The notes under the pieces: model-generated
What the model was told of the DNA's origin: nothing
Seen by the model: only the letters and a program-made list of their open reading frames with translations
Databases searched by the model: none
Made by a program: the position numbers and the translations under genes
In this document: positions 7,863 through 17,155 of the stretch, one piece after another
How the letters are laid out: each line of letters begins with the position of its first letter
Numbering within the stretch: the first letter of the stretch is position 1
Source: Methanococcoides burtonii DSM 6242
GTDB taxonomy: Archaea; Halobacteriota; Methanosarcinia; Methanosarcinales; Methanosarcinaceae
Reading direction: 5' to 3'
Assembly: GCF_000013725.1 (NCBI RefSeq)
Contig: NC_007955.1
Location: 1,023,579-1,087,578 of the forward strand
Length of the DNA: 64,000 bases

Positions 7863-9287
7863 TCACTCATTCTCCACATGATATCGCAGCCGCGCAATGA
7901 AATTCTCTTCCCAGTCCATTATTTTGTATGGGTTCATAATATTGTTCGGATCAAGCCCTTTCTTGATCACTTTCATCACCCCAAGGCTTGATTCTCTTTC
8001 CTTAAGGAAGAACGGGGCCTTCGTCATCCCAACACCATGCTCACCGGTTATCGTACCACCAAGGTCCATGACCTTCTCATATATCTCCGAGACTGCCTTT
8101 TCTGCCTGATCCCAATGAGACTGCCTTGTCGGGTCCATCAGAACCTTCGTGTGCAGATTACCATCCCCGGAATGGCCATAACTTGCAATAATAATATCAT
8201 ATTTATCAGAAATTGCCTGAAAAGCTTTCACAGCTTCCGGCACTTTGCTCATGGGCACGGCCATATCATCAGCAAGCATAACTGTCACAAGGTCATCATG
8301 ATACTTTGACAAAGCAGGTATCATCGCTTTCCTGCCTTTCCATAATTCCTCTTTCCTCTCAGCATCGAAAGTAAAATCAACAGAAAGGGAACCGGATCTC
8401 TTACAGACATCCGTCACTTTCTCGATCTGCCCCTTCACATCATGGGAACTGCCATCGACCTCTATCAACAGTATTGCTTCTTCATCAGGAAGCCCAAGAC
8501 ATACAGCCTTGTTCACCGCTTCAATGCAAACACGGGACATCAGCTCCAGCCCGGAAGGAATGACAGGATAAGCAATGATATTAGAAACGCACCGACCCGC
8601 ATCTTCCAGTGTCTCAAACACAGCCACTGCAACAGCAGTAGCTTCTGGAAGAGGAGTGATCCTGAGATTGACCTCTGTAATAACACCAAGTGTACCCTCC
8701 ATACCGCACATCAGCTTTTCGAGCTGGTATCCGGCAGAGTTCTTCAATGTCCTTGACCCGAACCGTGCAATTTCCCCTGTAGGAAGAACAACTTCCATTC
8801 CAAGAACATAGTCCCGTGTAGCGCCATACTTCACAGCATTGCCACCGGAAGCGTTCGTGGCTACCATACCACCAATGTTTGCAACGTTACCACTTGATGG
8901 ACCCGGTATAAAAAAACCATATTCCTTAAGTTTAGCATTCAAGTCCTTATGAATAACTCCTGGCTCAACAACCACATAAAGATCCTCAATATGAAGTTCC
9001 TTGATAACATTCATCCTTTGAAGGTCCATGACAACTCCGCCTGCAACAGGCACACAGTGTCCGCAAAGAGCGGTCCCCGCACCCCTTGGCACCACAGGAA
9101 AGAGCAGCTCATTTGCAAGTTTCACTACTGCCGCCACCTCTTCAGTGATCTTTGGTCTGAGAACAGCATCCGGCATACTTCGGTGTATTCCGGCATCTGT
9201 GGAATATGCATATAGTTCCGCTGTGGTCGTGCGGACATTCTCATCTCCCACAATCTCTCGCAGTCTGTCGATGATATGTTGGTCCAT
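7863..9287 (-). CDS. FAD-linked oxidase, D-lactate/glycolate dehydrogenase subunit (GlcD type)
   Basis: 474-aa VAO-family flavoprotein. The FAD-binding region contains PVVPRGAGTALCGH (residues ~64-77) and GPSSGNVANIGGMVATNASG (~130-150). The C-terminal cap has YGHSGDGNLHTK and TGEHGVGMTK, typical of GlcD and D-lactate dehydrogenases. It would oxidise a 2-hydroxy acid such as D-lactate and pass electrons to the iron-sulfur subunit encoded next. The start follows GGAGTT, 12 bp after the larA-like gene, so the three genes form an operon. Confidence 0.9.
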   Translation of the reverse strand: MDQHIIDRLREIVGDENVRTTTAELYAYSTDAGIHRSMPDAVLRPKITEEVAAVVKLANELLFPVVPRGAGTALCGHCVPVAGGVVMDLQRMNVIKELHIEDLYVVVEPGVIHKDLNAKLKEYGFFIPGPSSGNVANIGGMVATNASGGNAVKYGATRDYVLGMEVVLPTGEIARFGSRTLKNSAGYQLEKLMCGMEGTLGVITEVNLRITPLPEATAVAVAVFETLEDAGRCVSNIIAYPVIPSGLELMSRVCIEAVNKAVCLGLPDEEAILLIEVDGSSHDVKGQIEKVTDVCKRSGSLSVDFTFDAERKEELWKGRKAMIPALSKYHDDLVTVMLADDMAVPMSKVPEAVKAFQAISDKYDIIIASYGHSGDGNLHTKVLMDPTRQSHWDQAEKAVSEIYEKVMDLGGTITGEHGVGMTKAPFFLKERESSLGVMKVIKKGLDPNNIMNPYKIMDWEENFIARLRYHVENE

Positions 9288-9299
9288 TGTAACTCCAGT

Positions 9300-10550
9300 T
9301 CATTCAATAAGTGGAATAGTAAGACTTCCCTGAGGAAGAATGATCGCATAAGGTTCTTTTTTGTCTGCTTTTATAACAGCCACCGCTTTATCAAAAGCCT
9401 TCTGGACACTCTCCTGAGGCTCAAGTTTTGCCCGGAGCAGTATTTCGTCATCAAGGTCAGAAACCGCCCACATCTTCGCCATTGTACCTATCTGTGCCAT
9501 CCTTGCAGCCTTGTGGAAACCAAGCTTATAGCATTGTGAGGTCTTTTCCATGACATCCTCACATGTAGCAGATGAACTTAGCAGGTTCAGGAAAGTGTCC
9601 TCTCCCACCCCATCGCGGCATTTGGATACCATGATGATAATGCCACCCTCCTCAAGAGCAAGCCTTCCATTCTCAAGAGCTTTCTGCGACTGGTAAAGAT
9701 CGATATCCATTGGATACGGAGCAGCAGTCAGTACGATATTACCTTTTTTAGTGGCACTGGTGCAGAACACCTCATTTGCCTTTTCCACAGCTGCATCAAA
9801 TGACTTGAAAAGGTCACCTGCTGCCATGGCATAAAGTCCATGGTCCGCAGTCAGTATTGTCTGTATGGAAAATATATTGAGGTCACTAAGAACTGCCATG
9901 GCATCGGTCATATCCTCTGCCACAGGATTACCTTCAAGAGCGAGGGACTGGGCCTTATTTGAAAGAGCATGCTTGTGGTTCATCTCGATCGTCTTAAAGC
10001 CAGCCACTCCGGGAAGAAAGGCTTTTCTGCCTCCGGTATAACCTGCAAAATAATGCGGTTCGACACTACCGATAACAAGGATGTTACCGGCTTCCCTTAC
10101 CATTTTATTGAGGTATATCTCTGTGCCATTAGAGGAGACGCCAAGATATTCCATATCCTCATCTTTTCTTGCATCGTGGACATAGATAGAATCTTTGAAC
10201 TCATCATACAGGTTTCCGAAAATGAATCTGAACTCATCTTCTGTGGGTCCCCTGTGTGCACCTGTGGCGACTATGAACTTTACATCGGGATGGGAACGTA
10301 AGGTATCCTGCACTTCCTCAAGAACCCGAGCAGTAGGCGTAGGTCGTGTAGCATCATTTACTATAACGAGGATTTTATCGGCATTGTTCGCAAATTCTAC
10401 GAAGGGTTCCTTTTCAACAGGGTTTGAAAGAGCTTCTAAAATTATGCTTAACTCATCCCCTACTTCCGGTTCGTTGGGGGATAAGACCTCATGAGGAATG
10501 GTCACATCGATATCAACAAAATCATTTCCATAGGGGATCTTTACATTCAT
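9300..10550 (-). CDS. larA: LarA-family nickel-pincer lactate racemase homologue
   Basis: 416 aa, matching the length of LarA, which interconverts L- and D-lactate using a nickel-pincer nucleotide bound to a lysine. Visible signatures are VNDATRPTP near residue 66, ATGAHRGPT near 95, and GSVEPHYFAGYTGGRKAF near 170, which includes the cofactor lysine and catalytic histidine region. It is first in an operon with a D-lactate dehydrogenase-like pair, so it may feed L-lactate to a D-specific enzyme. LarA homologues can act on other 2-hydroxy acids, so the substrate is inferred. No larB, larC or larE genes are in the window. The ribosome binding site AAGGAG precedes the ATG. Confidence 0.85.
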   Translation of the reverse strand: MNVKIPYGNDFVDIDVTIPHEVLSPNEPEVGDELSIILEALSNPVEKEPFVEFANNADKILVIVNDATRPTPTARVLEEVQDTLRSHPDVKFIVATGAHRGPTEDEFRFIFGNLYDEFKDSIYVHDARKDEDMEYLGVSSNGTEIYLNKMVREAGNILVIGSVEPHYFAGYTGGRKAFLPGVAGFKTIEMNHKHALSNKAQSLALEGNPVAEDMTDAMAVLSDLNIFSIQTILTADHGLYAMAAGDLFKSFDAAVEKANEVFCTSATKKGNIVLTAAPYPMDIDLYQSQKALENGRLALEEGGIIIMVSKCRDGVGEDTFLNLLSSSATCEDVMEKTSQCYKLGFHKAARMAQIGTMAKMWAVSDLDDEILLRAKLEPQESVQKAFDKAVAVIKADKKEPYAIILPQGSLTIPLIE

Positions 10551-10745
10551 TATTGTTGCTCCTTTTATAATATTTCAGAACTTTGTGTCATATATGAACC
10601 ATTGTAAGTGAATTTAGTATAAAAATACTAGGGAAATGAAGAACAATTGGATATCGAATTTTTAGGCAAAGAATTTCTACAAAACCTAATTTAAAAAAGA
10701 TGTATCCCCTCAATATTGAGTGGGTAATTTAATATTTGATTTCCC

Positions 10746-10877
10746 GGCTCTGTAGAAATCCTCAATATTCGGACAATAATTAAATTTGAAAATATTATTG
10801 AATGGGCTGTACGATATTGGATTCAAATCTCAATTTCAGTCTAAGGATGTGGATTTTGATAGGATTTCTACAGAGGC
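10746..10877. mobile_element. 132-bp inverted-repeat element (MITE or IS remnant)
   Basis: The plus strand begins with GGCTCTGTAGAAATCC (10746-10761) and ends with its near-perfect inverted complement, GGATTTCTACAGAGGC (10862-10877; 15 of 16 match). The enclosed ~100 bp has no transposase. This is the architecture of a miniature inverted-repeat element or an internally deleted IS. No clear target duplication is seen. It occupies the otherwise AT-rich, gene-free stretch 10551-10992 between the divergent larA-like operon and the next kinase. Confidence 0.7.
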
Positions 10878-10992
10878 ATTCATTGATAGCATAAAATATT
10901 TAGGTGACTCTATATATAATATTATGATCATATTATATTATAGATTATAAGTATATTCTGAAATTATTATACAGTTATAGTTTATATTATTT

Positions 10993-13290
10993 ATGTTTAT
11001 AAATGAAGGTGATTTTATAATAAATATTTGTAATTCATCGATGTTTAATCTTTGGGAAGACAACATAGTAATTATAAACCCTGATGGTTTCATAACTTAT
11101 ACAAATAAAAATTGGGAATCGTTTGCAAAGGACAATGGTTTAGACCCATCCAAATGCAGTGAAGGAACGAATTACTTAAAGATATGTGATGAAGCAAATG
11201 GTGAACATGCAACTGGAGCTTCTATTGAAGCAAAAGGTATAATCGATGTCATAAACGGGAATAAAGACATTTATAAAATCGAATATCCATGCCATAGTCC
11301 TGATGAAAAACGCTGGTTTTTACTGAAAGCCACACCTCTTTCGAAAGTGTACCCAACCGATGTTCTATTACAACACATAAACATTACTGACCGTAAAGAA
11401 GTACAAATTAAATTAAAGAATTCTGAACAACAATTTCGTAATGTTCTGGAAAATATAAGACTTATAAGTATTACACTGGATACGATTGGAAACTTGATCT
11501 TTTGTAATGAATACTTCCTGAACATAACTGGATGGAAAAAAGAAGAGATAATTCATAAGAATTGGTTTGAGCTATTTGTTTCCCATGACATTAAATCTGA
11601 AATTAATGATATGTTTCGGACTACAATCAAAAACAATTCATATCCCACATACTATGAAAATGAGATTCTAACAAAAAATTGTGAAAAAAAGATTATCGCC
11701 TGGAATAATGTGGTCAATAAGGATCAAAATGACAAGATTTTAAGTATAAGCTGTATCGGTGAAGATGTAACTGAAAAAAGGCAATATGAAATAAATCTCA
11801 GGAAATTTAAATCGATATCAGACAGAGCTAATTATGGGAGTGCTACAACAGATCTTCATGGTAATGTGACTTATATTAACGATTATTTTGCTTATCTTCA
11901 TGGTTACTCTCCAGATGAATTAATTGGAAAAAACCTTTCAATATTCCACAGCGATGGACAGCTCGAAGAAGTACATCGGGTTAATGAAGAGCTGATGGAA
12001 AATGGTAGCTATACAAACATTGAAATTTGGCATACTCACAAAAATGGCACTACATTTCCAATGCTAATGAGTGCTGTAGTTATGAAGGATGAAGGTAGAA
12101 ACCCTCAATACCTATCTGCTTCAGCAGTTGACATCACACATCTAAAAAATATTGAAGATCGGATATATGAAAGTGAGAAAAAATATTCTAGCCTTGTGGA
12201 AAATGGAAATGATGGTATTATCATTATTCAAGATGGTTTGATTAAATATGCAAATCGTAAGATGATAGAGATGTCAGAATATTCTCATGAAGAATTAATT
12301 GAAAATCCTTTTATTGATTTTGTTTCACCTAAATATATCGAGATAGTCAAGGATCGCTATCAAAAAAGATTAAATGGAGAAGATATTCCAAGTCATTATG
12401 AAATCGAGATTGAAGCAAATGATGATAGAACGATTCCTGTAGATCTCAGTGTTTCCATTATTAATTATCAGGGTCTTCTGGCAACGATGGCTATTTTAAG
12501 GGATATTTCCGATTGGAAACAAGCAAAAGCAGCATTGATCTATGCCAGGCTTACAGCTGAAGAAGCGAACAGGACCAAAACGGAGTTTCTTGCTAATGTA
12601 AGCCATGAACTAAGAACCCCACTGAATCCCATAATTGGTTTTTCAGACATTTTGGTTAGTGGGGTAGCGGGCGAACTTAATGAAAAACAGAAAAAGTATG
12701 CTTTGAATATCAAACAAAATGGATCTAAGCTTTTAACAATTGTAAACAGAATTATCGATATGTGTAATATTAGAATCTCAAAGTTAGATCTAAAATGTGA
12801 TTGTTTCAAGGTAATAGAAATGATTATAGAAACTAAAGATCTGCTGAATAGTATTGCATTAAAAAAAAAAATACTGTTAGACTTACATATTGATCCTGAG
12901 TTGAATGAAATTGTTGCTGATAAAACCAAGACCAGAGAGATTCTGTACAACCTAATTGAAAATGCTATAAAGTTCACACCATCTGGTGGCCATGTATCCA
13001 TCCATGCCATACAGAAAGACGACTATGTACAAATATCAGTTACTGATACGGGAATTGGTATAGCACATAGTGATATCGGTATTATCTTTAGACCTTTTCT
13101 ACAGGTAGATAGTTCAACAACTCGTCAATATGATGGTGTTGGATTAGGACTCATGCTTGTAAAGGAATATGTGAAACTTCAAGGTGGTGACATTTGGGTT
13201 GATAGTGAGTTGGGTAAGGGCAGTACGTTTACATTCACACTTCCAATGTGTCCAATGGAAATAGGTACTTCCATTAATAAAAGGGTATGA
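10993..13290 (+). CDS. Multi-PAS sensor histidine kinase
   Basis: 765 aa, no transmembrane segments visible, so probably cytoplasmic. Four PAS-type domains lie at ~16-135, ~145-262, ~268-385 and ~390-510, followed by HisKA with SHELRTP (His538), N box LIENAIKF, G1 DTGIGI, F box IIFRPFLQVD and G2 GVGLGL. The third PAS (GYSPDELIGKN, EIWHTHKNGTTFP) closely resembles the second PAS of the kinase at 4.5-6.5 kb, which suggests paralogues. It precedes the corrinoid/methyltransferase/kinase genes by 133 bp and runs in the same direction, so a functional link is possible. No receiver domain is present. Confidence 0.9.
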   Translation: MFINEGDFIINICNSSMFNLWEDNIVIINPDGFITYTNKNWESFAKDNGLDPSKCSEGTNYLKICDEANGEHATGASIEAKGIIDVINGNKDIYKIEYPCHSPDEKRWFLLKATPLSKVYPTDVLLQHINITDRKEVQIKLKNSEQQFRNVLENIRLISITLDTIGNLIFCNEYFLNITGWKKEEIIHKNWFELFVSHDIKSEINDMFRTTIKNNSYPTYYENEILTKNCEKKIIAWNNVVNKDQNDKILSISCIGEDVTEKRQYEINLRKFKSISDRANYGSATTDLHGNVTYINDYFAYLHGYSPDELIGKNLSIFHSDGQLEEVHRVNEELMENGSYTNIEIWHTHKNGTTFPMLMSAVVMKDEGRNPQYLSASAVDITHLKNIEDRIYESEKKYSSLVENGNDGIIIIQDGLIKYANRKMIEMSEYSHEELIENPFIDFVSPKYIEIVKDRYQKRLNGEDIPSHYEIEIEANDDRTIPVDLSVSIINYQGLLATMAILRDISDWKQAKAALIYARLTAEEANRTKTEFLANVSHELRTPLNPIIGFSDILVSGVAGELNEKQKKYALNIKQNGSKLLTIVNRIIDMCNIRISKLDLKCDCFKVIEMIIETKDLLNSIALKKKILLDLHIDPELNEIVADKTKTREILYNLIENAIKFTPSGGHVSIHAIQKDDYVQISVTDTGIGIAHSDIGIIFRPFLQVDSSTTRQYDGVGLGLMLVKEYVKLQGGDIWVDSELGKGSTFTFTLPMCPMEIGTSINKRV

Positions 13291-13423
13291 TCCTTATTCG
13301 ATCAATGACTTTTTCATACTAAATGACTAAAAATTGAATCGATGCACATAAATACAGTTCCGATCTAACAAAATATATTAATTACATAATGTTGTATCAT
13401 TGGTATAATTCAAAGGTATAAAT

Positions 13424-14068
13424 ATGGGAATCAATATAAAAATAGCATCTGATTTTGAAAATGCCTTACTTAAGATTGATAAAATTACAGCAGAAAATAT
13501 TGTTCAAAAAGAATTACTTGATGCGCAAGTAGATATTTTTAATATTATAGATTACATAATCTCACCTGCACTTGAAAGTATCGGACATAAATGGGAAAAT
13601 GGAGACATTGCACTCTCACAGGAATATATGGCAAGTAAGATTACAGAAGAAATTATTAATGAAATATTGCCACTTGATAATCCACAAAGAAATTCAAAAC
13701 CAAAAATCGGAATTACTACCCTTGAAGACCAGCACATGCTTGGGAAACAGATATTGAGAAGTCTCATTAATTCAACAGGCTTTAACCTCACTGATTATGG
13801 TAGTATATCTATCGAAAATATCAAAGAAAAAATAAAGTCAGATAATATCGAAGTTCTTTTCATTTCCACCCTTATGCTGAACCAAGCACTCACAATAAAA
13901 GAAGTAACTGAGTTTATAGAACTAGAAAAAACCAATACAAAGGTCATAGTAGGTGGTGCACCTTTCCTTTTTGATGATGGATTATGGAAAGAGGTCAATG
14001 CTACTGCAATGGCTAAGACTGCTGTGGAAGGTCTGCATATAGCTCAGGAACTTATGGGGGAATTATGA
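13424..14068 (+). CDS. Methyltransferase corrinoid protein (MtaC/MtbC-like)
   Basis: 214 aa, the normal size for methanogen corrinoid proteins. Residues ~1-85 form the helical cap domain with GHKWENGDIALSQEYMAS, and ~92-214 the Rossmann B12 domain. The cobalt-binding DxHxxG motif is present as DQHMLG (Asp102, His104, Gly107), so it should bind a corrinoid base-off/His-on. Such proteins carry a methyl group between a substrate-specific methyltransferase and an acceptor enzyme. The gene overlaps the next one in an ATGA arrangement. Its substrate cannot be told from sequence. It appears dedicated to the adjacent UroD-type protein and kinase. Confidence 0.88.
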   Translation: MGINIKIASDFENALLKIDKITAENIVQKELLDAQVDIFNIIDYIISPALESIGHKWENGDIALSQEYMASKITEEIINEILPLDNPQRNSKPKIGITTLEDQHMLGKQILRSLINSTGFNLTDYGSISIENIKEKIKSDNIEVLFISTLMLNQALTIKEVTEFIELEKTNTKVIVGGAPFLFDDGLWKEVNATAMAKTAVEGLHIAQELMGEL

Positions 14069-15111
14069 TGATCAAAGAAGAAATGACGTCTATGGAACGC
14101 GTACTGACAACGCTTGGGCAGGAAGAGCCTGACAGGGTACCTTATTTCCTTTTCCCGAACATGCATGGTGCGAAAGAACTGGGGATGTCTATCAAGGAAT
14201 ATTTCTCTACTTCTGAGAATGTGGTTGAAGGCCAGCTAAGATTGAGGGAAAAGTATGGTCATGATTGTTACACTCCCTTCTGCTATGCATCACTTGAGAT
14301 TGAAGCCTGGGGTGGAAGTACTATCTTCTATGAAGATGGACCCGCAAACGCAGGAGCACCGTTCATCAAGAACATAGAAGACATAGAAAGCCTTGAAGCT
14401 CCCAGTGTGTGGGATAGTCCTCAGCTTCTTAAAGTCCTGAAAACAACAGAAATGTTGAAAGAACATGCAGGAGAAGATGTACCGATAATAGGTGTTGTGA
14501 TATCACCATTTTCTGCACCACCTATGCAGCTTGGTTTTAGCAAATATTTCGATATCATGTACGAAAATCGCGAGTTATTCGATAAACTCATGGAAGTAAA
14601 TACTGATTTTTGTATCGAATGGTCAAATGCACAAATAGAAGCAGGTGCCACAATAATTTGTTATTTTGACCCAATTTCGTCTCCCTTATTAGTTCCAAAA
14701 GAATTATACAAGGAAACTGGGTACAAGATCGAAAAGAATGTAATTTCCAACCTTAATGGCCCAACTGCAGTTCACCTTGCATCAGGAACCGCTTTACCGA
14801 TAATAGATGATATTGCAGATGCAGGAGCTGCAGTTGTCTGTACCAGTGCAATGGAAGACCTTGCAGAAGTCAAAGCAGCATGTAAAGGCAGGATGTCTGT
14901 ACTTGGAAATCTAAATGGTATTGAGATGAGAAACTGGACTGCTGAAACAGCAGAAAATAAAGTAAAGGAAGCTATAGATAAGGCTGCAAAAGGAGGAGGT
15001 TTCATCCTTTCAGATAATCATGGTGAGATTCCATATCAGGTACCAGATGAAGTCCTCATAGCCATTTCTAATGCAGTCCGAAAGTATGGAAATTATCCAA
15101 TTGACAGGTGA
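14065..15111 (+). CDS. UroD-family methyltransferase, lacking the usual zinc cysteines
   Basis: 348 aa of the uroporphyrinogen decarboxylase superfamily, to which MtaA, MtbA and other corrinoid:CoM methyltransferases belong (RVPYFLFPNMHG near the start; central DFCIEWSNAQIEAGA). In MtaA/MtbA the zinc site is HxC plus a late Cys. Here the first becomes AVHLASG (His kept, Cys replaced) and the late CG-I-P region reads SDNHGEIP, without Cys. It may therefore not act on a thiol such as coenzyme M, or may use other ligands. The start overlaps the corrinoid protein stop (ATGA); a second ATG 3 bp later is possible. Its stop overlaps the ribosome binding site of the kinase. Confidence 0.85.
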   Translation: MMIKEEMTSMERVLTTLGQEEPDRVPYFLFPNMHGAKELGMSIKEYFSTSENVVEGQLRLREKYGHDCYTPFCYASLEIEAWGGSTIFYEDGPANAGAPFIKNIEDIESLEAPSVWDSPQLLKVLKTTEMLKEHAGEDVPIIGVVISPFSAPPMQLGFSKYFDIMYENRELFDKLMEVNTDFCIEWSNAQIEAGATIICYFDPISSPLLVPKELYKETGYKIEKNVISNLNGPTAVHLASGTALPIIDDIADAGAAVVCTSAMEDLAEVKAACKGRMSVLGNLNGIEMRNWTAETAENKVKEAIDKAAKGGGFILSDNHGEIPYQVPDEVLIAISNAVRKYGNYPIDR

Positions 15112-15117
15112 AAACGA

Positions 15118-16809
15118 TTGATAGACAAGATGTGTTTACTTGTTCCCGAGGGTATAATTCGAGAGACAGAGTACATTGTAGATAGCAATGCTCTTTTTAA
15201 AAATGTCAATGTGATCTCGATACCTTTCACTGATCTGCTTGAACAAAATTGTGATTGTGTGAACTGTGGTTCAATCCAACAATCACTTGAGAGCTCTGAA
15301 TGTTTCTACAGGGCTTTACTGATACATGGTTCTGAATGTCCTCCGATCATAAAGTCCCCAGAATGCAAAGGAATACTTCATACACATGGGATGGAAAGTT
15401 TATATGAACTGATGTTAAGTGTTAGAGAACTGGAAGAACATAAAGATGAATTCATCATCTCATCGGGATGGCTTGAGAAACTCCTCTTACATGCAGAAAA
15501 TGACGAACTGGAGAAGGAAAGAATCAGAAAATATATTGAGATATCATACACCTCTATCCTTTATCTTGAAACTGGATTTTACGAAGGCAGTTCTAGCAAC
15601 ATAGAGAAGCTCTCAGAAATAACTGGAAAGCCGTTCAGGACACTATTAGTGGATATCGACCTTATTAAGATGCGACTCGAGAATATTGTTCATGAACATG
15701 ATTGCATTAGCAAAACTGAAAGTTTAAAAGAGTCAAATGAAAGGAACGCATCTAGTTCTATGTCTATTGAGATCATAAAGGAACTTGCGGAGCTTAATAC
15801 TGAAAAAGACGTTGTAGAGAAAATAACACAACTATATTATGTCCTGTTTGCACCAGAGAAAGTCAGTTATATTTCATTGAAGAATGGAGTTGTTCAATCA
15901 CAAATATCTACAAATTCTGATATTGATACAGATCGAAACAGAGAGTTATTGGAAACTGACAAAAAGTATTTGATTTATGATAATCTGGATGGATTCATCC
16001 TAAAAATTAATGATAAAACTGAGGTTATGGGAATCATTGAAGTTCAAAAAGTATCTTATCCCCAGAATATAACCGAATACCTGAATACAGCTATTCTTAT
16101 TTCGAAGGCATCATCCCTTGTTGTATCAAACATTCGGAGATATGAGGAACTTATGGAATCTCAAAAACAGCAACATGACCTTACCGATACGTTGAAGGTA
16201 ATGATCAAGATCTTAAGACATGATATTGCAAATAACCTTAACGTCGAAATAAATGGGATTGAATTATATAATCTTAGAAAAGAGGAACGATTCCTCGAAA
16301 TGGCACAGCAGTCTGCATATAGAAGTGTAGAGACCATCAGGAACATCAAAGATATGGAAGAACATCTCTTCTCAGATGAACAAGGCCTTCTGCCATACCA
16401 TGTCCACAATATAATTGAAAGTACATGTGCCCATTTCGATATTCTTAGTAATATTGAAGGCAATGCACTAATAATGGCAGACAGTGCTTTTCCCTCAACT
16501 ATTGAAAATATTGTAAGGAATGCACAGATTCATGGCAAGGCAGACAATGTTCAAATTATTATTGAAGACAATAAAGCCAATTGCATTATCAACATTAAAG
16601 ATAATGGAGTTGGGATACCTGAAAAGATAAAAACACAAATATTTGATGAAGGATTCAAGTATGGTGATTCTGGTAATACTGGTCTTGGTCTTTATATTGT
16701 CAAAAAAACCATTGAAAGGTATCAAGGTACCATATATGTGAAAGATAATGAACCAAAAGGTGCTACTTTTGTAATAGAATTACCATCGATTCAACTATAC
16801 AAAATGTAA
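15118..16809 (+). CDS. Sensor kinase with a DUF1638-like N-terminal domain, linked to corrinoid methyl transfer
   Basis: 563 aa. The N-terminal ~200 residues include a cysteine-rich stretch (CDCVNCGS, SECPPI, SPECKG) and resemble DUF1638, a family often encoded beside methanogen corrinoid proteins; this match is by eye and tentative. A GAF-like region follows (~215-335), then a DHp helix with LRHDIANN (His368), N box VRNAQIHG, DNGVGI, DEGFKYG and NTGLGLYIVKK. No membrane segment is visible. The start is TTG: AGGTGA lies 6 bp before it, whereas the next ATG (15130) would be 18 bp away. The close packing with the corrinoid protein and methyltransferase suggests it senses methylation or redox state of that pair. 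No response regulator is nearby. Confidence 0.78.
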   Translation: MIDKMCLLVPEGIIRETEYIVDSNALFKNVNVISIPFTDLLEQNCDCVNCGSIQQSLESSECFYRALLIHGSECPPIIKSPECKGILHTHGMESLYELMLSVRELEEHKDEFIISSGWLEKLLLHAENDELEKERIRKYIEISYTSILYLETGFYEGSSSNIEKLSEITGKPFRTLLVDIDLIKMRLENIVHEHDCISKTESLKESNERNASSSMSIEIIKELAELNTEKDVVEKITQLYYVLFAPEKVSYISLKNGVVQSQISTNSDIDTDRNRELLETDKKYLIYDNLDGFILKINDKTEVMGIIEVQKVSYPQNITEYLNTAILISKASSLVVSNIRRYEELMESQKQQHDLTDTLKVMIKILRHDIANNLNVEINGIELYNLRKEERFLEMAQQSAYRSVETIRNIKDMEEHLFSDEQGLLPYHVHNIIESTCAHFDILSNIEGNALIMADSAFPSTIENIVRNAQIHGKADNVQIIIEDNKANCIINIKDNGVGIPEKIKTQIFDEGFKYGDSGNTGLGLYIVKKTIERYQGTIYVKDNEPKGATFVIELPSIQLYKM

Positions 16810-16900
16810 TGGTATAAGTGATTATTACCCACAAACCAAATATAAAGTACTTATTTTAATGAATGTGAGGAACATGTTTGTGCATGTAACCTACATAACA

Positions 16901-16930
16901 CCGTTACCATATTTTTCTTTGTATGTAACC
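16901..16930 (+). repeat. Dispersed repeat, copy A (CCATATTTTTCTTTGTATG core)
   Basis: This block, CCGTTACCATATTTTTCTTT followed by GTATGTAACC, recurs with few changes at 49545-49574 and, inverted, at 47855-47883. The sequence can fold: GTTA-C-CATA pairs with TATG-TAAC around a pyrimidine loop. A GTTTGTGCATG-type stretch lies ~25 bp before it. It occupies the gene-free stretch 16810-17155 together with a TATA-like TTATTTATAGG near 17097 that may serve the peroxiredoxin gene. Function unknown. Confidence 0.6.
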
Positions 16931-17155
16931 TTACTAATGAAGGGGAAACAGGTAACTTTGTTTTTATACTTATACCAATATTACAAAAGTTTATTTTTCC
17001 GTTATCTATCCCTAAAAGTCATGTGTTGATAATTTATTATTACGTAGTGAATGAAATTAGTGCGAGTGTTAACATCGTTAATTATATCGATAAGTTATTT
17101 ATAGGAATATCTGAATTTTTAATATATTCCTTATCCAAACTGGAGTTAATCAACA

